A stretch of 64,000 nucleotides of DNA from Roseiarcus sp963820095 (GCA_963820095.1 CAWFZA010000010.1:1-64000); one strand, 5' to 3'. Positions 42,945-52,142 are shown, counted from the stretch's first letter. The notes: generated by a model from the letters alone, not told the origin. Made by a program: numbers and translations.

Positions 42945-43847
42945 TCACTCGAACGCTTTCGCGCCCTCGTCCACCGCCCCCTCGGGCGCGACCCATCGGA
43001 AGCCCGAGAGCTGGTGGCGCGCCCAGGTGAACTGGCGCTTGGCGTAATGGCGGGTGTCGAGCCTCGAGCGTGCGGCGGCCTCTTCGAGCGTGAGGCGGCC
43101 CGCGAGATGGCGAATGAGATGCGGAACGCCGTGGGCGCGCATGACCGGCAGCGCCGGATCAAGCCGCCGCTCGGCGAGCGCCGCGACTTCGTCGAGCGCT
43201 CCCTTCGCGAGCATCGCGTCGAACCGCGCGTCGATGCGCCGGCTGAGCTCCGCTCGATCGGGCGCGAGATAGAGCCCCGCCCATTCGCCGCGTCCAAGCG
43301 CCGGCGCGGCGCGCGCGCCGAGGAACGAGACGAGCGGACGACCGGTCGCGCCCATGACCTCGAGCGCGCGCAGGATGCGCTGCCGGTCGCTCGCATTGAG
43401 GCGCTTAGCGGTCTCGGGATCGCGCGCTGCGAGATCGTCGTGAAGCTCCGGCGTCGCGCGGCCTTCCGCTCTTGCGCGGACCTCGGCCCGCACGGCTTCC
43501 GGCACGGGCGGGATGTCCGACAACCCTTCCGTCAGCGCGCGGAAATAAAGCCCCGTGCCGCCGACGAAAACGACCCGCCCTGCGCCGATCTCGGCCAGAA
43601 TCTCGCGCGCCGCCTGCGCCCACCGGCCGGCGGAAAAATTGACCGCGCCGTCGATTGAGCCGAACAGGCGATGCGGCGCGAGCCGCTCCTCGTCCGGCGT
43701 CGGCCGGGCGGTCAGCAGTCTCAAGTCCCGGTAGACTTGCATCGAATCGGCGTTGACGATCGTCGCGTCGAACCGCGTCGCGAGCTCGAGCGCCGCCGCC
43801 GACTTGCCGCTCGCCGTCGGGCCTGCGATGAGGAGCGCCCGCGTCAA
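42945..43847 (-). CDS. miaA: tRNA dimethylallyltransferase
   Basis: A 300-residue MiaA. P-loop GPTASGKS (about residue 8), the ADSMQVYR segment, VGGTGLYFRAL, and RQRILRALEVMGATGRPL with the C-terminal TRHYAKRQFTWAR are all present. It prenylates A37 of tRNAs reading UNN codons. A TTG start at 43847 fits the family N-terminus TRALLIAGPT; the longer upstream frame is antisense to serB. It is divergent from serB, with 27 bases between. Confidence 0.92.
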   Translation of the reverse strand: MTRALLIAGPTASGKSAAALELATRFDATIVNADSMQVYRDLRLLTARPTPDEERLAPHRLFGSIDGAVNFSAGRWAQAAREILAEIGAGRVVFVGGTGLYFRALTEGLSDIPPVPEAVRAEVRARAEGRATPELHDDLAARDPETAKRLNASDRQRILRALEVMGATGRPLVSFLGARAAPALGRGEWAGLYLAPDRAELSRRIDARFDAMLAKGALDEVAALAERRLDPALPVMRAHGVPHLIRHLAGRLTLEEAAARSRLDTRHYAKRQFTWARHQLSGFRWVAPEGAVDEGAKAFE

Positions 43848-43874
43848 GTGTTGGATTGCCCGTCTGGAAGCGTC

Positions 43875-44768
43875 ATGTCGTCCGTCCTTCTCGCCACGCT
43901 CATCGCCGATCCCTCGAAGGCGCCGCTCAGCGAAGCAACAGTCGACCGCGCGGCGCAAGCCCTCAAGGGAATCGAGCGCCGGCGCTGGCTCGACGAGGGC
44001 ATAGCGGCCGATCTTGTCTTCACCGGGGATCTCGAGGCCAAGCGCGTCGCGCTCGAGAGCGCGCTCGCGGACGAACGGGTCGACGTCATCGTCCAGCCGC
44101 TTGCCCATCGCCGGAAGCGCCTGCTGGTGGCGGACATGGATTCGACGCTGATCGGTCAGGAATGCGTCGACGAGCTTGCGGATTTCGCAGGGGTCGGCGC
44201 CCAGGTCGCCGCCATCACCGAGCGGGCGATGCGCGGCGAGGTCGCCTTCGCGCCGGCGTTGCGCGAGCGCGTGGCCCTGCTTCAAGGCCTGCCCGAGACG
44301 GTGATCGACGATGTGCTCACGGACCGGATCACGCTCAACCGGGGCGCCCGGACGCTCGTTCAGACGATGCGGGCGAACGGCGGCTATGTCGCCGTCGTCT
44401 CGGGCGGCTTTCGCCAGTTCACCGGCGCGGTTCGAGAGCGCCTCGGCGCCGACGAGGACCGCGCCAATACGCTCGCAATCGAGAACGGCCAACTCACCGG
44501 CAAGGTCATCGAGCCGATTCTCGGCGAGGGCGCCAAGCTCGGCGCGCTTAAGGAGATCGCCGCGGCGATGGGGCTTGCGCTTGACGACACGCTGGCGGTC
44601 GGCGACGGCGCCAATGACCTTCCGATGCTGCAGGCCGCCGGCCTCGGCGTCGCCTATCGCGCCAAGCCCAAGGTCGTCGCGGGTGCGCACGCGCGCATCG
44701 AGCACACCGATCTCTCCGCGCTGCTCTATGCGCAGGGCTTCGCACGCAAGGATTTCGTCGAGGGCTGA
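43875..44768 (+). CDS. serB: phosphoserine phosphatase
   Basis: A 297-residue HAD phosphatase with motif I VADMDSTLIGQECVDELA (nucleophile Asp), motif II VVSGGFRQFTG, and motif III VGDGANDLPML. The N-terminal 85 residues form the ACT-like region found in proteobacterial SerB. It makes serine from phosphoserine in the cytosol. Confidence 0.95.
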   Translation: MSSVLLATLIADPSKAPLSEATVDRAAQALKGIERRRWLDEGIAADLVFTGDLEAKRVALESALADERVDVIVQPLAHRRKRLLVADMDSTLIGQECVDELADFAGVGAQVAAITERAMRGEVAFAPALRERVALLQGLPETVIDDVLTDRITLNRGARTLVQTMRANGGYVAVVSGGFRQFTGAVRERLGADEDRANTLAIENGQLTGKVIEPILGEGAKLGALKEIAAAMGLALDDTLAVGDGANDLPMLQAAGLGVAYRAKPKVVAGAHARIEHTDLSALLYAQGFARKDFVEG

Positions 44769-44808
44769 GCCGACCCAGAGGCCGGCGGCGACGCCCTTGG
44801 ATTCCTGC

Positions 44809-45189
44809 TCACTGCGGCTTCAGGACCTCGACCAGCCTGAACCGCTCGCAATAAAGCTCCATATCCGCCGAAAACTCGCCTCGCCGCGTGAAGTAACCTG
44901 TGTGAGCTCGCCGCCAATATTCGAGTGAGCGATCGCCTTCTCCCTCGTCGCGGGCGAAGGTCGCTTCGACCTCGGGGAAGCGCCGCCGCACGAGTTCCAA
45001 CGTTTCCAGGATTGCGCTTGGCCGCCCTTGCCCGTCCTTGACGATCCAGCGCTTGCCGATCGCGACGCCTTTGTCGCCCTCGCTTGCCGCCCAGCACGTA
45101 GCAGTCTTCTTGCCTGCAAGCACGAGTTCCAGCAATTCGTTGGCGAGTTCTGGACTGTCGCCGAACGAGAAGCTTTCGAGCTCCGCCAT
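44809..45189 (-). CDS. ASCH-domain protein
   Basis: A 126-residue ASCH protein: ELLELVLAGKKTATCWA (the conserved G-K-K-T-A-T motif), GVAIGKRWIVKDGQGRP, and an end ELYCERFRLVEVL. ASCH domains bind RNA or modified nucleosides; some hydrolyse N4-acetylcytidine. It is convergent with serB. Confidence 0.85.
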   Translation of the reverse strand: MAELESFSFGDSPELANELLELVLAGKKTATCWAASEGDKGVAIGKRWIVKDGQGRPSAILETLELVRRRFPEVEATFARDEGEGDRSLEYWRRAHTGYFTRRGEFSADMELYCERFRLVEVLKPQ

Positions 45190-45365
45190 CGCTCATTCCT
45201 CAGTATTGCGCCATCGTCGTCGCCGGCACTCTACAGCATGCCCTTATCCGGCCCTCATCCGGCCAGCCTTTTGTTGGACGCTTCCCTTTTCTTCGCGTTA
45301 GCCGTAAGCCATGTGTGCAATGCGTCCGGCGAGGGGCGCGCGACCAGAGCAAGGGCAGGTCGGCG

Positions 45366-46634
45366 ATGACGATCGCGTCGGTTATGAATGCGCCCGTATC
45401 CGTCGACTACGCGGCGCTTGCCGAGACCATCTCCCTCGATGAGATCGACGTCAGCAATCCAGCTTTGTATCAGCAGGACGTCTGGCAGCCCTATTTCCGC
45501 CGGCTGCGGCGCGAGGCGCCCGTCCACTATTGCAAGGAAGGCGCGGTCGGGTCGTTCTGGTCGGTGACCAAGCACAAGGACATCATCGCTCTCGAAGTGG
45601 ACCATAGAAGGTTCTCGTCCAGTTCCGCGTTCGGGGGCATTACGTTGCGCGACCGGCCGGCCGAACTCGAACTGCCCATGTTCATCGCCATGGACCCGCC
45701 CAAGCATGACGTGCAGCGCAAAGTGGTGCAGCCGATCGTCTCGCCGGAGAATCTCGCCAATTTCGAAGGTCTGATCCGCGGTCGGGTCCGCGCCGTGCTC
45801 GACGGCCTGCCGCGCGGGGAACCTTTCGACTGGGTCGACAAGGTGTCGGTCGAGCTCAGCTGCCAGATGCTGGCGAGCCTGTTTGACTTTCCCTTCGAGG
45901 ACCGGCGCAAGCTCACCTACTGGTCCGATATTTCGACCGCCATCCCTTATCCGGGCGGCCTAGTCGAAAGCGAGGAGCAGCGCGAAGCCGTATTCCGCGA
46001 GTGCCTCGGCTATTTCATGAATTTGTGGAACGAGCGCGTCAATTCCGAGCCGCGCCGCGACCTTATTTCGATGCTGGCGCATGGCGGAGCGACCCGCAAC
46101 ATGAGCGCGCGCGAATATCTCGGCAACGTCGTCCTGCTCATCGTCGGCGGCAACGACACGACGCGCAACTCGATGAGCGGCGGGCTCTTGTTCTTGAGTC
46201 AGAATCCGGATGAATTCGCTAAGCTGCGCGCCAAGCCCGAGCTCGTCGAGTCGATGGCGCCGGAGATCATCCGCTACCAGACGCCTCTCTCATACATGCG
46301 CCGCACCGCTCTCGAGGACGTCGAGTTCGGCGACAAGCTCATCCGCAAGGGCGACAAGGTCGCGATGTGGTACATCTCGGGCAACCGCGACGAGGAGGCG
46401 ATCGAAGAGCCCGACCGTTTCATCATCGATCGCGCCCGCCCGCGCCAGCATCTGTCGTTCGGCTTCGGCATTCACCGCTGCGTCGGCAAGAACCTGGCGG
46501 AGATGCAATTGAAGATTCTTTGGGAGGAGATTCTTGATCGCCTGCCGGCAATCGAGGTGGTCGGCGAGCCGAAGCGGGTGTTCTCGTCCTTCATCCACGG
46601 GATCAGCGAATTGCCGGTGAGGATACCCGGTTAA
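45366..46634 (+). CDS. cytochrome P450, CYP153-like
   Basis: A 422-residue P450. The I-helix oxygen motif is VGGNDTTRNSMSGG, the ExxR is EIIRYQ, and the haem loop FGFGIHRCVGKNLAEMQ carries the Cys ligand. The GNDTTRNSM form and the LILWEEI-like LKILWEEILDRLP after the haem loop resemble CYP153 alkane/fatty-acid terminal hydroxylases. No ferredoxin or reductase gene adjoins it, so electrons must come from elsewhere. The ATG at 45366 follows AAGGGCAGGTCGGCG. Confidence 0.88.
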   Translation: MTIASVMNAPVSVDYAALAETISLDEIDVSNPALYQQDVWQPYFRRLRREAPVHYCKEGAVGSFWSVTKHKDIIALEVDHRRFSSSSAFGGITLRDRPAELELPMFIAMDPPKHDVQRKVVQPIVSPENLANFEGLIRGRVRAVLDGLPRGEPFDWVDKVSVELSCQMLASLFDFPFEDRRKLTYWSDISTAIPYPGGLVESEEQREAVFRECLGYFMNLWNERVNSEPRRDLISMLAHGGATRNMSAREYLGNVVLLIVGGNDTTRNSMSGGLLFLSQNPDEFAKLRAKPELVESMAPEIIRYQTPLSYMRRTALEDVEFGDKLIRKGDKVAMWYISGNRDEEAIEEPDRFIIDRARPRQHLSFGFGIHRCVGKNLAEMQLKILWEEILDRLPAIEVVGEPKRVFSSFIHGISELPVRIPG

Positions 46635-46669
46635 GGCTGGCGCGCCAATCGCCCAGGCCGCATTCGGCC

Positions 46670-47340
46670 CTAGGCGAGGCGCGCTGACGAAGGCGTCGGG
46701 TCTCGCATCAGGGTCAGCGCGGCCCGGATCGTCGCCTCGACACAATCGATGGCATGAGCGTTCCTTCCAAAGCGGCTGGACAAACCCGCGAAAGCGGCGC
46801 CGCCGAGGATGAGGGTGCGGGCGCCGGCGGCGACGGCTTGCCCGTCCGAGCCGATCCAGCTCTTCCACGGCCGACGCTTCCCGGCGAGCGACGTCGAGAC
46901 CCGTGCCCTCGCCCGCGAACACGCCGACGAAACGCGCTCTGGGTCTGGCCAGACCCACCCGCTCGTTCAGGATGTCCACCCACGCTTTGCCCATCGTCAG
47001 AATCGCGAAGGGCTCCGCCAAAGCGTCCGCTTCGCGAATGGAGGATTCGGCAAGCCCAAGCACGGGCGCTCGGCCGGCGTCGCGCAACGCTTCGAGCCCG
47101 GGGTCGCCAAAGCAACCGACGATGACGGCCTCGTGCCTCGCCGTCGTAGCGTTCGTACATCCTGGCCGTTTCGGACGCGGCGCTCGCGTAGGCCTCGCGG
47201 GAGGCGATGACGGGCATGCCGACGGTCGCCGTCATGGTCGCGATCGTCACGCCCTCGGGGAGACAGCGCGCCGCGACGGCCGCCATTTGCTCGGTCATGG
47301 CGAGGGTCGTGTTGGGGTTTATGAGTAGGATGGTTCGCAT
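46670..47340 (-). CDS. hydantoin/Asp-Glu racemase family protein (two apparent frameshifts)
   Basis: A racemase of about 223 residues of the allantoin/hydantoin racemase type. The N-terminus reads MRTILLINPNTTLAMTEQM. The second frame gives VIVGCFGDPGLEALRDAG (first catalytic Cys) through AFAILTMGKAW. The third gives ILGGAAFAGLSSRFG and AIDCVEATIRAALTL (second Cys region). Changes fall at about 47125 and 46860. It would racemise allantoin or a 5-substituted hydantoin for the adjoining PuuE-type enzyme. Its start overlaps the 3' end of the allantoinase gene by 22 bases. Confidence 0.8.
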
Positions 47341-48248
47341 GCCGGAGCTCGAGTTTCGGCGTTGGCGAGCCAATGGCGGGCGATCGCGTCCCTTCGCGCG
47401 ATCCAGACTCCGCCACGCTCAATGAGATGCTTCAAGATTTTCTCGAGCCCGCCAATTCGCGCCGGGCGCCCGATGATGCGCAAATGCAGTCCGATCGACA
47501 GCATGCGAGGCTCGCTCGCTCCTTCCAGCCACAGCCGATCGAAAGCGGCGATGACGTAAGACGCGAAATCGTCCCCGGTCACGAACCGGTGGGCGCGGAA
47601 GAAGTTCATGTCGTTGGTATCGAATGCGTAGGGCAGAACGAGGCGCGGCTGACCGGCGACCTCGACGAAAAAAGGGAGATCCTCGGAATAGGCGTCGCTG
47701 TCGTACAAGAATCCGCCATGCTCCAGGAGAAGCCGCCGTGTATTGAGGGATGGAGCGGAGCGTGTGTGCCAGCCGACAGGCGTCACTCCGGTCGCCTCGC
47801 GGATCGCGGCGACCGTCCTTGCGATGGCGCGACGTTCGACCTCCTCGTTCATGCCCGCGTGGCGCTCCCAGCGCCAACCGTGACAGGAGATCTCGTGACC
47901 CTGGTCGACGGCCTCGCGAGCGAGCCACGGAGAGCGCTCGACCGCGCGCCCGCAGGCGTCGAGGGTCGCCAGCGCGCCGCTCCCGGCGAGCGCCGCCGCG
48001 ACGCGTCGCCAGCCCGCTCGCGTTCCATATTCGAAGTGCGAATCCTGGCACAGGTCCGGAGAGCCCGCGACTTCCTCGACCGCTTCATAGGCGCCCTCGT
48101 TGCGCTCGTCGCCGTCCGAAACTGAAAGTTCGGCGCCTTCCTCGAGATTGACGACGAAGGAGACGGCGACACGCGCCTGGTCGGGCCAGCGAACCGGAGG
48201 CGGATGGCCGCCGTAGCCCCTGAAATCCCGCACGGGCGTGTTTGTCAT
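47319..48248 (-). CDS. puuE: PuuE-type allantoinase (polysaccharide-deacetylase fold)
   Basis: A 309-residue NodB-fold hydrolase of the cofactor-free allantoinase group: FRGYGGHPPPVRWP at the N-terminus, EYGTRAGWRRV, HEISCHGWRWE, GWHTRSAPSLNTRRLL, and SIGLHLRIIGRPARI. These replace the metal-binding motifs of true deacetylases. It opens the allantoin or a related ureide ring. The ATG at 48248 follows AGGTGATCC; GTG 48257 is alternative. It is divergent from the chimeric regulator with a gap of about 50 bases. Confidence 0.88.
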   Translation of the reverse strand: MTNTPVRDFRGYGGHPPPVRWPDQARVAVSFVVNLEEGAELSVSDGDERNEGAYEAVEEVAGSPDLCQDSHFEYGTRAGWRRVAAALAGSGALATLDACGRAVERSPWLAREAVDQGHEISCHGWRWERHAGMNEEVERRAIARTVAAIREATGVTPVGWHTRSAPSLNTRRLLLEHGGFLYDSDAYSEDLPFFVEVAGQPRLVLPYAFDTNDMNFFRAHRFVTGDDFASYVIAAFDRLWLEGASEPRMLSIGLHLRIIGRPARIGGLEKILKHLIERGGVWIARRDAIARHWLANAETRAPACEPSYS

Positions 48249-48272
48249 GTGGATCACCTGTCGCTAAAGCGG

Positions 48273-48282
48273 TCTATATAGA
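48273..48282. promoter_or_regulatory. TCTATATAGA palindrome in divergent promoter
   Basis: A perfect 10-base palindrome in the 52-base gap between the allantoinase start (48248) and the regulator start (48301), just upstream of the regulator's ribosome site AGGAG. Its position suits an operator and promoter element for both genes. Operator function is inferred. Confidence 0.4.
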
Positions 48283-48300
48283 TTGTTTCAGGAGAGGCCG

Positions 48301-49380
48301 GTGTCTGTCGAAGAGCGGATGCGCTGGATGGAAGCCTACGAGGCGACCCGAAACGCGGGCGCGGTCTGCGCCCGGTTTCGCATTTCGCGTCCGACGCTCA
48401 GAAAATGGTGGGGCCGCTACAAGCTTTCGGGACCGAAAGGGCTCGAGGACACGAGCCGAAGGCCCGCTTCGTCTCCCAACAGGAAGGTGTTCGAGCGCGA
48501 GGAAGCGCTGATCCTCGATTTGCGGAAAAACCAGCGCCTCGGCGTTCATCGGCTCAGGCAGGCGTTGCATCGCCGCAATGGAATCGACCTCTCGGCGGAG
48601 ACCATCCTGAAAGTGTTGAAACGAGCCGGCGAGCCGACGAAAAGCGCGCGCGCCGGGGCGGCGGACAATCCGCGCCAGTTTGGGGTGGGAGGGCTCTTTC
48701 ATGGGCTTGGCGTGGACGACCGCGTGGCGAACGCCATCGCCTCGCTGATTGTCAGCGAACGATTCCAGCCGGGACAGAAACTCAGCGAGTTCACGCTCGC
48801 GGCGAAGCTCGGCGTCGGGCGCACCGTCGTCCGCGAGGCGTTGCGGCGCCTTGCCGGCGCGGGGATCGTCAAGGTGCAGCGAAACCGCGGCGCCTTCGTC
48901 GCGGATCCCTCGCTGACGGAGGTTCAGCAGGCTTATGCGGCGCGTCGGCTGATCGAAGGCGAGATCGTCGACGACCTTTGCCGCCACTGCACCGCCCACG
49001 ACATCCGCACGCTGCGGGGTCACCTCGAGCGGCAGGTCGAGGCGCAGGCGTCGGGCGACCGCGGGCGCTTCGTCCAACTGCTCACGGAGTTCCATGCCGT
49101 TCTCGCCTCCCTCGGCGAGAACCGCCTTCTCGAGACTTTCGTTCAACAACTCGCCGCCAAGACGTCGCTCGCCGTCCTTCTCTACGATCGGGACCCGCCG
49201 GCCTGCGCCGTCGAGGAGCACGCCCTGCTCATCGATCTTCTGGCGGCGGGAAAGGCGGAGGCGGCGCGGAACCTGATGAATCAACATTTGAGGGGGCATC
49301 AGGAACGGCTGCCCCTTGAAGAAGCAGCCGTAACTCGACTTTCGCCTGGGTCAAGCCCCGCCGTCTCTCGCCGGTCAGTG
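48301..49380 (+). CDS. chimeric regulator: transposase-type HTH fused to GntR/FCD regulator
   Basis: A GTG start behind CAGGAGAGGCCG gives MSVEERMRWMEAYEATRNAG, the DNA-binding start of IS481/IS3-like transposases (RISRPTLRKWWGRYKLSGPK, RLGVHRLRQAL), over about 120 residues. From about residue 130 it becomes a GntR regulator: SERFQPGQKLSEFTLAAKLG, VGRTVVREALRRLAGAGIVK, GAFVADPS, then an FCD ligand domain (AARRLIEGEIVDDLCRH, FHAVLASLGENRLLE, EEHALLIDLLAAGKAEAARN). The frame has no stop until 50778, antisense to the MFS gene. I end it near the end of the FCD domain; a +1 shift would give a stop at 49331. It probably controls the allantoinase and transporter genes. Confidence 0.7.
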
Positions 49381-50730
49381 CGAGATGTCCGTCAGCTCCT
49401 GCCCCGGCCGTATGGAGCGAGCCGCGAGGAGACAGGCCGCGGCGACGAGCGCGGCGACCCCTCCCGACGCGGCGGCGACCGTCGGGCTCGCCCCGGCTTG
49501 CTGGAGGAGCCCGTAGATGAGCGGACCGAAGATCCCGCCAATCGGGCCGGTGATGTTGATGAAGGCGGCGCCGGATCCGCGCACCCGTGTCGGGAAGGAC
49601 TCGCCGACATAGGCGAAGAACGGCGCCGCGGCGCCCTGGGCGAAGAAAAGCACGAGCGCGTAACCGATCACCACCGCCGTCAGACTGCTGGCCAGGAAGA
49701 GAAGCGCGAAGGTCAAGAGCGCGGCGAGCGTCTGAGCGACCATCACCGTCTCCCGCCGGCCGATCCGGTCGCCGGCCCAGCCCAGGAACAGATAGCCGAG
49801 CACGGCGACGCCGTTGCCAAAGAAGATCGTCCAGAGCGCGTTGGTCAGGTCGATGCCCTTGGCCTGGCCGAGCACCGAGGTCGCGAGCACCGTCAGTTGC
49901 GAATCGGCGATGATCTTGAAGAAGAACATCGCGCCGAGCGCAATCGATTGGCGCTTGAGCGCGGGCGTGAAGAGCTCGGCGTAGGTGTTCGGGCGGTCGC
50001 CCGTCATGTCGAGTTTCCATCGCCGGGCGAGGTCCTCCGCGGCCGCGTTGTCGCCTGCGGCCTTCAGCTGGCGAAGATGACGGATCTTCACGAAATAGGG
50101 GGATTCCCGGAGGCCAAAACGGAGGAACAGCATCACGATGAGCGGGAAGGTGGCGACGAGGAAAACGCCGCGCCAGCCGATGTGGGTGAGCAGCGTCGCC
50201 GCCAGCGCGGAGGAGAGCATGACGCCGAGGGGCCAGCCCGACTGAACGATCCCATAGAGGAAGCCCTTGGCGCGCGGTCCGAACACTTCGTTGAGATAGG
50301 CGGCGTTCACCGCCTGCTCGGACATGCCGAAGCCGGACAGGGCTCGGAAGATGACGAGCGACACCGGCCCCATGGCGAAGGCGGCGAGACCGGAGCTGAC
50401 GGCCGCGCCGCCCGTCGTGAGCACGAGCGCGAACCTGCGGCCGAGCCGGTCGATCACCGGACCGACGCTGAGCGCCACGACGAGCGAGGCCAGACCAACG
50501 AGCGTGGCGACGTAGGACGCGGTCGCATTCGACCAGCCGAACTCCCGCTGGATCGTTGGCAGGAGATTGCCGAAGGTGATGAGGTCGTAGACCGCGAAGG
50601 TCCAGGCGAGCAGCGCCACCACGGCGGTGTAGGTCACCTGCCCCTTGGTGAAGGGCGAGACGTCGGGCAGGTCGATTGTTTCTGGAGCGGTCGTGTCGAG
50701 TGCGGCAAGGCCGGCGGTGCTGCTCGTCAT
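49375..50730 (-). CDS. MFS transporter
   Basis: A 451-residue 12-helix major facilitator with the loop 2-3 motif GPVIDRLGRRFAL, the AEADRP-like LFLGWAGDRIGRRETVM in the second half and a sugar/organic-acid-porter layout (MTSSTAGLAALD N-terminus, FAVYDLITFGNLLP helix 1). The start follows AAGGAGTTCGCC. It is likely an uptake system for an allantoin-, hydantoin- or organic-acid-type compound used by the adjoining genes (inference). Its 3' end lies opposite the regulator frame. Confidence 0.88.
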   Translation of the reverse strand: MTSSTAGLAALDTTAPETIDLPDVSPFTKGQVTYTAVVALLAWTFAVYDLITFGNLLPTIQREFGWSNATASYVATLVGLASLVVALSVGPVIDRLGRRFALVLTTGGAAVSSGLAAFAMGPVSLVIFRALSGFGMSEQAVNAAYLNEVFGPRAKGFLYGIVQSGWPLGVMLSSALAATLLTHIGWRGVFLVATFPLIVMLFLRFGLRESPYFVKIRHLRQLKAAGDNAAAEDLARRWKLDMTGDRPNTYAELFTPALKRQSIALGAMFFFKIIADSQLTVLATSVLGQAKGIDLTNALWTIFFGNGVAVLGYLFLGWAGDRIGRRETVMVAQTLAALLTFALLFLASSLTAVVIGYALVLFFAQGAAAPFFAYVGESFPTRVRGSGAAFINITGPIGGIFGPLIYGLLQQAGASPTVAAASGGVAALVAAACLLAARSIRPGQELTDISH

Positions 50731-50904
50731 GGCGAACTCCTTGTTCGCGCGGGTCCGACAGGAGCGTCAGATTCATGAATTGTATGCAAAGTGGAAATTC
50801 TAAGTCAATGAGCAGAGAGCCCGTATTTTCAGCATATTATCCTGAGTTTTGAGCAGAGCTTGAAATGATGTCTATGGACTAAAAACGGAAAAGAAGAGCA
50901 CGCG

Positions 50905-51013
50905 TCGACCCAGTTCGAGACGAGCTCCTCAACGAGAGCCTGTTGCTCGGCCTCGATCATGCCCGGACCCAGATCGCGTGCTCGGACGCCGGGCCACTCC
51001 AGGTTCGTTGATT
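50905..51013 (+). pseudogene. IS3-family transposase remnant
   Basis: In one frame from about 50913 the sequence reads VRDELLNESLLLGLDHARTQ, the conserved block before the last catalytic Glu/Asp region of IS3-type OrfB transposases (usually RDECLNETLF...HAR..I..W). It then degenerates to a stop at about 51013. Only about 35 codons remain. It marks the left side of the island. The rest of the 50731-51112 gap is AT-richer and has no gene. Confidence 0.6.
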
Positions 51014-51112
51014 AAGAGGCATTGCGCTATTTTAGCGTATCCTTTTCTAGCACATTCCTTGCGCTTTCTCTTGTTTCATCGAGCTGAGATAGCACTATAT
51101 CGATTATTTTCA

Positions 51113-52142
51113 TCATCTCACCACTCGGTGGACTTGTTGACCATGCGGGGCGCCGGAACAAATTTCTGAAGATACTACGGGAGCCAATTCGCCCAACGTT
51201 TTTATCGACCGCTCTGCGCTTCCCACAATTATACTGATCTCTTTTGCCGCGCTGAGGGCTCTTTGCGTTGCTTTGGTGGCCGCCTCACGCTGCTTAAACG
51301 CGAGATAGGCAAAGACAATAGACAAGACTGTAAGAACAACTGCAGCCGTCGCTCCGATCAGCGTCCTCGATGCGACGCGTTTCGCCTGCTCGGCAGCCCG
51401 CGTTTGCGCCTCAGCCTCCCGCGCAAGCGCCTTCTCCCTTTCCGCAAGCGCTGCCTCACGGATGGTCTGCGCTTCAGCGACTTCTTTCAGCCGTTCCGCC
51501 TCTGCAGCTTGCCGACGAGCCTCTTCGTTTTCGCTCGCCTTGATGAAATCAAGTTGCAGCGGCGTCGGCACTGGAGCGTTTTTGGGCCGCCGCGCCGCCC
51601 AAACCTTCGCCTGCGCGATATCGAAACCGGACAGGAGCCGGTTCGTAGGTTTGCCACCCATGTCCCACTCAGTCGCGCGCTGCAGATAGCGAGTGTGCTC
51701 GCGGAGCCACTCGAGATCGGTGTTGAGCGCCGAGGCGAGCCGCAAAAGTCCGGGACCGAATCCCGAGCCGGGTGACCTCGGTTCAGCGTAAAAATAAATA
51801 TAATCGCGATCCGCCAGCTCAGGCGGTGGTTTTGCACCGTCCAAGGGCCGATAGAGTATCGGGACAATGCGCTTGTTGAGCCGACCGGCCTCGGCGACCT
51901 CCCATGCGCAGATGTCGGACTTCGCCGATGACGGGGACAGCACAAACACGACCGTATCAGCATCGCGGATCAGGGTGCCAAGGCGTGTTTTCCAGTCTTC
52001 GCCACCCGAGATACCGCGCCGATCAATGGTCGCTTCAAAGCCGCCGAGTTGGAGCGACGCGTCGAGCTGGTCCGCGAAGTCCAGGTCGGCTATAGGAAAT
52101 GAAGACGTTGAGCTTACCGACCTCCTGAGCAGTGTTTGCCAT
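51113..52142 (-). CDS. TIR-domain protein with coiled coil and membrane helix (apparent frameshift)
   Basis: About 342 residues. The N-terminal TIR domain reads MANTAQEVGKLNVFISYS, then after one frame change at about 52094 DLDFADQLDASLQLGGFEAT and DADTVVFVLSPSSAKSD. The probable catalytic Glu of TIR NADases is in CAWEVAEA (about residue 83), then RIVPILYRPLDG. A charged coiled coil follows (about 195-260, AEAERLKEVAEAQTIREAAL), one membrane helix (LIGATAAVVLTVLSIVFAYL) and a short C-terminal tail of about 55 residues. It is divergent from the DUF4062 gene and probably a defence or signalling protein (inference). Confidence 0.8.
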
